Origin: Bacteroidales bacterium
GTDB taxonomy: Bacteria > Bacteroidota > Bacteroidia > Bacteroidales > VadinHA17
Length of the DNA stretch: 15,422 nucleotides
Reading direction: 5' to 3'
Assembly (NCBI GenBank): GCA_003157055.1
Contig: PMIG01000148.1
Location: 4,719-20,140 of the forward strand
The notes below the pieces were generated by a model that had not been told where the DNA came from, did no database searches, and was given only the letters and a program-made list of their open reading frames with translations. The translations under genes were made by a program, and so were the position numbers. Below, in pieces: positions 9,030 to 15,042 of this stretch (the stretch's first letter is position 1; each line of letters opens with the position of its first letter).

Positions 9030-9932
9030 ATGAAACTAAAGACATTATTCATCATTCTCGCGTGTATCGGAACTTCTGCTGTTTATGCTGCAAAAATAAA
9101 TGTAGTTACCACAACTTCCGATTTAAAGAGTATCACTGAATTTATTGGCAGAGATAAGGTAGATGTTTCTTCAATTGCCACAGGTTATCAGAATCCGCAT
9201 TTTGTCGATCCCAAACCAAGCTATATTATCAAGCTTTCAAAAGCAGATATGTTTGTGACTGTAGGATTGGATCTGGAGACAGGCTGGTCGCCGCAACTCC
9301 TTTCAAGCTCGCGTAATCTTAAAATTCAAAAGGGAAGCAATGGTTATGTCGATGCCTCAGCCGGTGTAACTTTGCTGCAGGTGCCTTCGACCATCAATCG
9401 CGGTGAGGGTGATATTCACATTTTTGGGAACCCGCATTACTGGCTGGATCCGATTAACGGGAAGCAAGTTGCAAAGAATATTTGTGACGGCCTTGAAAAA
9501 ATATCTCCTGAAAACAGAGCCTTCTTTGAAGCGAATCTTAAAACCTTCGACGATAAAATCGATCTGAAGATGAAAGAATGGACAATGAAAATGGTTCCCT
9601 ATAAAGGTATAAAAATTGTCGCTTATCACAATGAATGGTGCTATTTTGAACAACGATTTGGATTAGAAATTGTCGATTTTCTGGAGCCCAAGCCAGGCAT
9701 TCCTCCTACTCCTACGCAACTTGTGAAAATTATTTCTGAAGTAAAAAGCAATGCTATTAAAGTAATTATCTCATCGCCATATTTTACGACTTCTTCATCG
9801 GAAGTGGTTTCTAAACAAACCGGAGCTAAGACAATCGTTCTTGGCACCTCAGTCGGAGCATTCGACAGTATCAGGGATTATTTTGATTTGTTTGATTACG
9901 ATATTGATAAGCTGATACAAGGACTTAAATAA
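9030..9932 (+). CDS. Periplasmic Zn/Mn-binding protein of an ABC importer (ZnuA/TroA type)
   Basis: The 300-residue protein is a cluster A-I solute-binding protein. The ATG at 9030 was chosen because it yields a signal peptide (MKLKTLFIILACIGTSAVYA) with cleavage after Ala20 or Ala21; a longer in-frame reading from 8910 overlaps the previous gene. The fold's metal ligands are visible: His57 in GYQNPHFVDPKPSY, His136 in GNPHYWLDP, and His200 in VAYHNEWCYFEQRFGL. An acidic ligand is expected near Asp279/Asp283 in AFDSIRDYFDLFDY. PKPGIPPTP at 220-228 is a typical interdomain segment. The long acidic/His-rich loop of true ZnuA is absent; only GEGDIHIFGNPH stands at the equivalent place. It should hand metal to the permease encoded 69 bases downstream. 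The metal is Zn or Mn; which one cannot be decided by eye. Confidence 0.9.
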   Translation: MKLKTLFIILACIGTSAVYAAKINVVTTTSDLKSITEFIGRDKVDVSSIATGYQNPHFVDPKPSYIIKLSKADMFVTVGLDLETGWSPQLLSSSRNLKIQKGSNGYVDASAGVTLLQVPSTINRGEGDIHIFGNPHYWLDPINGKQVAKNICDGLEKISPENRAFFEANLKTFDDKIDLKMKEWTMKMVPYKGIKIVAYHNEWCYFEQRFGLEIVDFLEPKPGIPPTPTQLVKIISEVKSNAIKVIISSPYFTTSSSEVVSKQTGAKTIVLGTSVGAFDSIRDYFDLFDYDIDKLIQGLK

Positions 9933-10001
9933 TTGAGCATCAATATTCAATTAGTTTGCCAGAATACCTTATAATGAATTTAACAAATAAAATTTAAGAA
10001 A

Positions 10002-10838
10002 ATGTTTGAAATGCTGAGTTTGAATTTTATGGTGCACGCCTTAATAATTTCATTAATAACAGGTTTGTTTTTATCCTATCTTGGGATTCATGTCGTAGGC
10101 AGAGGAATCGTCTTTGTTGATCTGGCGATTGGGCAGATATCATCTTTTGGTGGAGCCTTCGCGGCTTTTGTAGGGGTTGGATTGACGACTATTCCCCTTG
10201 TGTTCACGCTCATAGGAGCATTATTGATTTCAATGATCGATATCCGCGATAAGCGTTTAAAACTGGAAGCTATTATCGGAATAATCTATGCTTTCGCCTC
10301 AGCCGCCACAGTGATGCTTATTTCAAAGACACCTCATGGCGATTCGGATGTTCAGGAAGTACTGTTTGGGAATATCCTTTCTGTAAATATGAATCAGATT
10401 ACAGTTATAGGTATTGTCTTTGGCGCATTACTGATTATGCATATCCTATTCCGGAAAAAGTTCTTTGCACTTACCGCCAGCTACGAAACAGATAAAATTA
10501 CACCAAAGGGGTTCAACATCTGGAATTTTCTGTTTTATATATCTATAGGTTTATCAATTGTTTTTGCTGTAAAGGTAAGTGGCGTGATTCCTGTTTTTTC
10601 ATATTTGATTATTCCATCTGTCTGCGCTATAATGCTTGCCCGTTCCAATAAGACGGTAGTCGTAATTGCAATGTTTGTGAGCTTTTTAGGAAGCTTTCTC
10701 GGTCTTTTTGTTTCGTTCCATTTTGATTTTCCGGCCGGGTCGTCAATTGTTGCAGTACTGGGAACTATTTTTGTTCTGGTCTCAACGATTCCGTTAACAA
10801 AACATATTCTATCGAAAAGAGATAAAATAATTTTATAA
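10002..10838 (+). CDS. Metal ABC transporter permease, ABC-3 family (ZnuB/MntB type)
   Basis: The 278-residue protein is the membrane subunit that moves Zn or Mn across the cytoplasmic membrane. It has about seven to eight hydrophobic helices. Family features include LGIHVVGRGIVFVDLAIGQI at about 27-46, HGDSDVQEVLFGNILSV at 112-128, VSGVIPVFSYLIIPSVCAIML at 192-212 and FDFPAGSSIVAVLGT at 241-255. These match ABC-3 permeases in order and length. The gene follows the binding-protein gene by 69 bases. No ABC ATPase (no Walker A, ABC signature or Walker B motif) is encoded next to it or anywhere else in the window, so the transporter needs a partner from another locus. No clear terminator was seen after it. 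Confidence 0.9.
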   Translation: MFEMLSLNFMVHALIISLITGLFLSYLGIHVVGRGIVFVDLAIGQISSFGGAFAAFVGVGLTTIPLVFTLIGALLISMIDIRDKRLKLEAIIGIIYAFASAATVMLISKTPHGDSDVQEVLFGNILSVNMNQITVIGIVFGALLIMHILFRKKFFALTASYETDKITPKGFNIWNFLFYISIGLSIVFAVKVSGVIPVFSYLIIPSVCAIMLARSNKTVVVIAMFVSFLGSFLGLFVSFHFDFPAGSSIVAVLGTIFVLVSTIPLTKHILSKRDKIIL

Positions 10839-11062
10839 TATGGATTTCTGACAGATATTGCACCGCTCATCACAATCTCGACATCGAACCCGCTAACTAC
10901 TCTGATCATTGCCGATGGTCTGAAAGATGTTTTCTTATTCCAGTTCGCTCCAGGCAGGGCTCCATTCGAAACTGTAAGTATTCCCCAGTTATCCGACATC
11001 CTCAGATTCGGATAAATGGTAAGAATAATTTGCATTAAGTCGAAAATGAAGAGAGTGGACAA
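10839..11062 (-). pseudogene. Possible decayed minus-strand gene fragment in a gene-poor stretch
   Basis: The 392 bases between the permease gene and the transporter gene (10839-11230) hold no convincing intact gene. On the minus strand, 11062 down to about 10850 reads as a protein-like peptide: YPNLRMSDNWGILTVSNG, then LPGANWNKKTSFRPSAM, then IRVVSGFDVEIVMSGA and NPYY. The composition (Trp, Gly, Pro, alternating hydrophobics) looks like a real beta-rich domain rather than random translation. The frame then continues antisense through the permease gene, which makes no sense for a functional protein, so if real this is a truncated remnant. I do not recognise its family. The plus strand of the same stretch also reads openly for about 55 codons, which weakens the case. 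Confidence 0.3.
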
Positions 11063-11121
11063 GAGGGTGGGACAAGGAATGTATTTATAATATCTTTACA
11101 CATAACTGAAAAATCTTTATA

Positions 11122-11137
11122 ACTTCTTTATAGAAGT
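11122..11137 (+). repeat. Short hairpin upstream of the potassium-transporter gene
   Basis: ACTTCT (11122-11127) and AGAAGT (11132-11137) form a perfect 6-base stem with the loop TTAT, about 95 bases before the transporter start. It is followed by TTTCTAATTTCGCG rather than a run of T, so it does not look like a terminator. It could be an operator or leader structure. At this size it may be chance in AT-rich DNA. I see no match to the large, conserved c-di-AMP (ydaO) riboswitch that controls KimA genes in Firmicutes. Confidence 0.25.
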
Positions 11138-11230
11138 GTTTCTAATTTCGCGCGATTTATTAATTGAGCAGGAAGCTATAAGAAAACCTTCAGTAGTGCA
11201 ATCAATAAATTGTTAAAGCACAGAGGATAC

Positions 11231-13237
11231 ATGGAGATTCCAACAGAAAGGTTTTCGTTCAACGAAAGATTGAAAAATGCTTTTATCGGGAAAGCCAAAG
11301 CCATTCAGGACAAAGGTTTATTTCATAAACTGACATTAGTGGCCTTTTTCGCCTGGATCGGACTTGGAGCAGACGGAATATCTTCATCATGCTACGGTCC
11401 TGAAGAGGCATTCAGAAATTTGCAGGGCCATCCCAGCCTGGCTATTTTTGTAGCCCTCGGCACCGTATTTACAATTATAATTATTAGCTCAAGCTATAAC
11501 CAGATAGTACGGTTGTTTCCTCATGGCGGGGGTGGATACCTGGTAGGCAGCAAACTGCTATCACCTACAACAGGAATGGTTTCAGGCTCGGCACTCATAA
11601 TCGACTATGTGCTGACAATCACGCTATCTGTTTCGAGCGGTGCAGATGCCATGTTTAGTTTTTTTCCTGTGGAATGGCAGCCATACAAGCTTCCTTTCGC
11701 CCTGACGGGAGTATGTTTTCTTATTTTACTGAATTTAAGAGGAGTTAAAGAAACAGTACTTTCGCTTACTCCTATATTTGTCGTTTTTATCATCACACAT
11801 GTTGTTGCTATTTTATATGGCATCTTCATTCATTCCTCCAATATTGCAGTTGTTGCAAGTCAGACAACTCATGAGATTAATTCGACAGTCTCGCAATTTG
11901 GTTTTTTCGCCACTTTCTTCATAATTCTCCGGGCATATAGCATGGGGGCAGGTACCTATACGGGAATCGAGGCAGTCAGCAACGGCATGCCAATCCTGCG
12001 TGAGCCAAAAGTCGGTACGGCACGCAAAACCATGATGTTAATGGTGATCTCGCTTTCGTTCATGGTGCTGGGGTTAATGATTTGCTATATGCTTTTCAAC
12101 GTCCGGCTTGACACACATAAAACCCTGAATGCAGTACTACTGGATAATATGACGGCAGGCTGGGGACATTTCTGGTCGAGAGGCTTTGTTCTGATCACCC
12201 TGGTATCGGAAGCTGCATTGCTTTTTGTTGCAGCACAAACAGGTTTTATAGACGGCCCGCGAATTATGGCAAATATGGCAATAGATCATTGGTTCCCTAA
12301 AAGATTTGCTTCCCTCAGCGATCGGCTGGTGACAATGAATGGAGTCCTTTTGATGGGGATAGGATCCATTATTCTGATGGTCATATCTAAAGGATCAGTT
12401 GCGTTACTGGTCGTCTTATACAGTATTAACGTGTTTATTACGTTTACCATTTCGCAGGCAGGGATGGTGAGGCATTGGTGGCTGGTCAGAGGAAAACAGG
12501 TTCCATGGAAAAGAAAACTGACAATAAATGGCATCGGTCTGATACTTACTTCCTTCATCCTCGTTTCAGTTATCGTTATAAAGTTCAGACAAGGAGGCTG
12601 GGTCACCTTAGTCATTACGGGCTTACTGATCTATTTAGCCCTTATTATAAAACGCCATTATTTCAGGACAGCACTGAAGCTTCAGAAAGTCAGATTAAAT
12701 GCATATAATGAAATTAAAAAGTTAATCGGACAGCGCCCCTGTGAAGACAGGACACTAAAAAAGGTCAGTTTTAACAAGGAAGGCAAAACTGCAATTATAT
12801 TGGTAAGTGGTTTCGGCGGAACAGGTTTATACACTTTTTTACGAATTCTCGAAAACTTTAAAGGTGTTTATAACAACATAGTTTTTATAAGGGTTGGCAT
12901 TCTTAATTCCAAAATTTACAGAGGTACTGAAGATATGGAGCTGTTTAAAAAACATGTAAAAGAAGATGGTGAGAAGTATGTTAATGTTGCCAATCAGTTC
13001 GGCTTATACGGGAAAAGCATCTGGACAATCGGAACCGACCCTGTAGACGAAATATATCGCATAGTAAAGAAAATCAGGCCAAGATTATCGGGTGCAGCCT
13101 TCTTCGGCGGGCAGCTTGTATTTTCAAGAACATTTTACCTATCGAAATTGCTACATAACCATACAATTTTTTCGATTCAGAAGAGGTTTTTCAAATTCGG
13201 GATACCAATAGTCATTTTCCCGATAAAGATCGATTAA
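11231..13237 (+). CDS. kimA: KimA-like APC-superfamily potassium transporter with cytosolic USP-like domain
   Basis: The 668-residue protein has an APC/LeuT-fold membrane domain of about 12 helices (roughly 30-480) and a cytosolic C-terminal domain (about 515-668; AIILVSGFGGTGLYTFLRIL onward) like the USP-type domain of KimA. Near the N-terminus GLGADGISSSCYGPEEAF carries Asp48 and Tyr55, with the same spacing as the Asp36/Tyr43 potassium-site residues of Bacillus KimA. RLFPHGGGGYLVGSKLL, SALIIDYVLTITLSVSSGADA, and TYTGIEAVSNGMPILREPKVGTA (split around 255) are further typical segments. The ATG at 11231 was chosen over a TTG 21 bases upstream because AGAGG lies just in front of it. Likely function is proton-coupled K+ uptake; an amino-acid substrate cannot be excluded. 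It stands alone between a gene-poor stretch and the four-helix-bundle gene. Confidence 0.8.
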   Translation: MEIPTERFSFNERLKNAFIGKAKAIQDKGLFHKLTLVAFFAWIGLGADGISSSCYGPEEAFRNLQGHPSLAIFVALGTVFTIIIISSSYNQIVRLFPHGGGGYLVGSKLLSPTTGMVSGSALIIDYVLTITLSVSSGADAMFSFFPVEWQPYKLPFALTGVCFLILLNLRGVKETVLSLTPIFVVFIITHVVAILYGIFIHSSNIAVVASQTTHEINSTVSQFGFFATFFIILRAYSMGAGTYTGIEAVSNGMPILREPKVGTARKTMMLMVISLSFMVLGLMICYMLFNVRLDTHKTLNAVLLDNMTAGWGHFWSRGFVLITLVSEAALLFVAAQTGFIDGPRIMANMAIDHWFPKRFASLSDRLVTMNGVLLMGIGSIILMVISKGSVALLVVLYSINVFITFTISQAGMVRHWWLVRGKQVPWKRKLTINGIGLILTSFILVSVIVIKFRQGGWVTLVITGLLIYLALIIKRHYFRTALKLQKVRLNAYNEIKKLIGQRPCEDRTLKKVSFNKEGKTAIILVSGFGGTGLYTFLRILENFKGVYNNIVFIRVGILNSKIYRGTEDMELFKKHVKEDGEKYVNVANQFGLYGKSIWTIGTDPVDEIYRIVKKIRPRLSGAAFFGGQLVFSRTFYLSKLLHNHTIFSIQKRFFKFGIPIVIFPIKID

Positions 13238-13366
13238 TACTTGATACCAACTCCAGGGAATGATTAGCGTTCCTGACTTTGATTGTATAGATGAAATTTC
13301 TTTTGATTTCTTTATAAACTTTTTACACATTTTCCGGTATTTCTTACAAAATCATTATAAATACTA

Positions 13367-13385
13367 TTGCAATTTTGCATTGCAA
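13367..13385. repeat. Perfect inverted repeat in the gap before the four-helix-bundle gene
   Basis: TTGCAAT (13367-13373) and ATTGCAA (13379-13385) are perfect inverted arms separated by TTTGC. The site is about 70 bases upstream of the next start codon, in the 219-base gap after the transporter gene. The size and symmetry fit a regulator-binding site. There is no T run, so it is not an intrinsic terminator. A poor TACTATTG match to the Bacteroidota -7 box overlaps its left arm. Confidence 0.4.
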
Positions 13386-13444
13386 CAAAACAAAATGGAA
13401 AATAACAAAGTTGCCGAATTCACCTTACGACCAGGAACAACAAT

Positions 13445-13451
13445 AAGGAGA
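13445..13451 (+). promoter_or_regulatory. Strong Shine-Dalgarno sequence before the four-helix-bundle gene
   Basis: AAGGAGA lies five bases before the ATG at 13457. Other genes in the window have weak or no such sequence, as is usual in Bacteroidota. It confirms the chosen start and sets this gene apart from its neighbours. Confidence 0.65.
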
Positions 13452-13456
13452 ACATT

Positions 13457-14419
13457 ATGAAAATCAAGATTGGTATCAACGATTTCCTGTGGATCGCTAG
13501 TGGGGCGTTGATGTTACTCCTGGTCATGGTAATAGTTATTCATTTTCAGACAGGGAAAAGACCAGTCGAGCAACTTGCATTCAGGGCAAAGCGGGTGGAT
13601 TTAGTGGCCGGAATGCGCTTAAATCTGGCATCAGCTTCGGAGGCTGAAAAGAGCGCCGTATTGGCCATTACTGACCAGGACTCGAAAACTTTCGCTGACC
13701 AGGCTCGTTTAGCTACTTTGGAGGTAGAGCTTGATCAAAAGGAATTAGAGAAACAGCTTGCAACTGGGGGTACTCCGAACGAAAGAGACTTACTTGTCCA
13801 ATTCTCCAGGGCTTTTACCGATTTACAACGTATCGACAGCGACCTGCTTGTACTGGCAACCAAGAACACCAACATTAAAGCTTATGGTTTAGCCTTCGGT
13901 CCAGCCGCAGACGACCTTCAAAAAATGGACTCATCTCTATCAAACCTAGTGGCAAAGAGTTCAGCTTTACCGGATGCCAGAAATGTTGTGCTGCTTGCTT
14001 ACGGGGCACAGATCGCAGCGTTACGCATACAGACTTTGCTGGCTCCGCACATAGCAGAAGAAAGTGACAGAAAAATGGATGAGTTAGAGGAACAGATGAC
14101 TAAGGAAGATAAGGAGGTTAGAAAGGATCTGGGTGGTCTTAATGCAATCCAGAAATTAGGCGGTAATCCCGATCTTGAAACTGTATTTTCAAATTACAAA
14201 AGGTTTAGTGAAGTACGGAGGAGAATACTCACTCTATCTCGTGAGAATACAAATGTTAAATCCCTGACCATATCATTGGGACAGAAGCGCAAGGTTTTGT
14301 TTCTGTGCCTGGATATTCTAACCTGTCTGCAGCAAACTATTCTGGAAGAACCCATAGTGGGACTGAACAACAGATCTGCATCAAATCCTCGTTCGATGAA
14401 AGTTGAGAAATCCAACTAA
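13457..14419 (+). CDS. Membrane-anchored four-helix-bundle (chemoreceptor-type sensor) protein without signalling domain
   Basis: The 320-residue protein has one N-terminal membrane helix at about 10-30 (FLWIASGALMLLLVMVIVIH). The rest is almost entirely helical, charged sequence. Segments such as MRLNLASASEAEKSAVLAIT, TFADQARLATLEVELDQKEL, QFSRAFTDLQRIDSDLLVLA, NTNIKAYGLAFGPAADDL and APHIAEESDRKMDELEEQM resemble the 4HB_MCP_1 ligand-binding module of methyl-accepting chemotaxis proteins and related sensors. There is no clear second membrane helix, no HAMP domain, and no kinase, cyclase or MCP signalling domain. The protein is thus a lone anchored sensor-like or scaffolding module facing the periplasm. 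Its start is fixed by AAGGAGA at 13445. Base composition looks richer in G and C than the genes on either side, and the last 20 residues are low-complexity. Lateral transfer is possible. No function is assigned. Confidence 0.7.
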   Translation: MKIKIGINDFLWIASGALMLLLVMVIVIHFQTGKRPVEQLAFRAKRVDLVAGMRLNLASASEAEKSAVLAITDQDSKTFADQARLATLEVELDQKELEKQLATGGTPNERDLLVQFSRAFTDLQRIDSDLLVLATKNTNIKAYGLAFGPAADDLQKMDSSLSNLVAKSSALPDARNVVLLAYGAQIAALRIQTLLAPHIAEESDRKMDELEEQMTKEDKEVRKDLGGLNAIQKLGGNPDLETVFSNYKRFSEVRRRILTLSRENTNVKSLTISLGQKRKVLFLCLDILTCLQQTILEEPIVGLNNRSASNPRSMKVEKSN

Positions 14420-14507
14420 AAATATTACACATTCCTGCGCACTTCTTATAAGACCTTTATAAACTATTTAGTGAAGACAAATCCTTTTGAACATCAGAAT
14501 TAAAACG

Positions 14508-14530
14508 AAACCCGGACGATCCGGGTTTTT
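14508..14530 (+). terminator. Rho-independent terminator
   Basis: AAACCCGGA (14508-14516) and TCCGGGTTT (14520-14528) form a perfect 9-base stem with a CGA loop, and the right arm runs on into further T residues. It lies about 90 bases after the four-helix-bundle gene. It is also just beyond the 3' end of the minus-strand remnant at 14534, and the AAA on the left arm would give T residues on that strand, so it may serve both directions. Confidence 0.88.
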
Positions 14531-14533
14531 GTG

Positions 14534-14662
14534 TTATACGGTATATACCTGCAGGGCTTTATGGTCCCGGATATAAGTATCAATCAGATACAGGAGAGTC
14601 TTTTTCTTATCTTCTTCGGGCAGTTCAAGATTATGATAAGGATTTGATAAAGGGATTAAGAT
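14534..14662 (-). pseudogene. C-terminal remnant of a minus-strand gene, possibly a small regulator
   Basis: Read on the minus strand, these bases encode 42 residues without a start codon, including NPYHNLELPEEDKKKTLLYL, then IDTYIRDHKAL, ending at a TAA next to the terminator. The amphipathic LPEEDKKKTLLYLIDTYIRD helix resembles the C-terminal ends of small helix-turn-helix (XRE-type) regulators of Bacteroidota, but the DNA-binding part is missing. An in-frame stop lies just upstream at 14663-14665, where a palindrome begins. I regard it as a 5'-deleted gene. The family call is weak; that it is a decayed coding sequence is more likely than not. Confidence 0.4.
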
Positions 14663-14703
14663 TTAAGGTCACAATTTGTGACCATTAAGAAACGAATCTT
14701 AAT
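14655..14703. repeat. Nested palindrome: 17-base inner and 9-base outer inverted repeats
   Basis: The inner element GGTCACAATTTGTGACC (14667-14683) is a perfect inverted repeat of two 8-base arms around one T. It is enclosed by a second perfect pair, ATTAAGATT (14655-14663) and AATCTTAAT (14695-14703). The structure sits directly in front of the ORF6N-type gene and overlaps both boxes of its promoter, as expected for an operator at which a bound repressor would block transcription. As RNA it could also fold into an interrupted hairpin. Confidence 0.75.
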
Positions 14704-14707
14704 TTTG
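14675..14707 (+). promoter_or_regulatory. Bacteroidota-type promoter of the ORF6N gene
   Basis: TTTG at 14675-14678 and TAATTTTG at 14700-14707 match the -33 TTTG and -7 TAnnTTTG boxes exactly, with a 21-base spacer. The upstream box is inside the inner palindrome and the start of the downstream box overlaps the outer right arm. Transcription would start around 14714, close to candidate start codons at 14719 and 14728. This is the best promoter match seen in the window. Confidence 0.6.
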
Positions 14708-14718
14708 TATGACTAACT

Positions 14719-14957
14719 ATGAATTCAATGAAACCAGAAATTGCCAAAATATCAGTCTTTGAAGAAATCAAAATAAGTAAATATATAATATAAGAGGTAA
14801 ACAGGTTATGTTGGCTCAGGATCTGGCAGAGCTATATCAGGTAGAAACAAAAGCTCTTAACCAGCAGGTTAAAAGGAATGTGGGTAAATTCCCTGAACGG
14901 TATATGTTCCACAGGCAAAGCAACAAGAATCTGAACAGAAGACCCGGCCCAAAATAG
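14719..14957 (+). pseudogene. Broken ORF6N-domain protein gene
   Basis: ORF6N domains are DNA-binding or regulatory modules of phage and plasmid origin that are abundant in Bacteroidota genomes. Translation from ATG 14719 gives MNSMKPEIAKISVFEEIKIS and stops at 14791. A second frame, open from 14781, continues with [33 protein letters not shown] and GKFPERYMF, the core signature of the domain, so one frameshift near 14779-14785 separates the two parts. After RYMF the family pattern is lost ([15 protein letters not shown]) and a TAG at 14955-14957 ends the frame. Intact relatives are usually well over 150 residues, so the 3' part is deleted as well. The promoter and palindrome in front of it are well preserved, which suggests recent decay. 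Sequencing error could explain the frameshift but not the missing C-terminal part. Confidence 0.72.
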
Positions 14958-15042
14958 GCATTAAGCCCTTAAAAGAATAACAAATTTGTTTTTATGACAA
15001 ATTGTAACATTACAACTGATCAACCTATTAATCTTAATTGGC

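Noticed and set aside
11091..11150. TATCTTTA (11091) and TAATTTCG (11143) as promoters of the potassium transporter gene
   Set aside because: Each has one mismatch to TAnnTTTG and neither has a TTTG box at 19-21 bases upstream.
13260..13460. 66-codon open frame between the transporter and the four-helix-bundle gene
   Set aside because: Composition is that of translated AT-rich intergenic DNA, it spans a perfect inverted repeat and a Shine-Dalgarno sequence, and no motif is visible.
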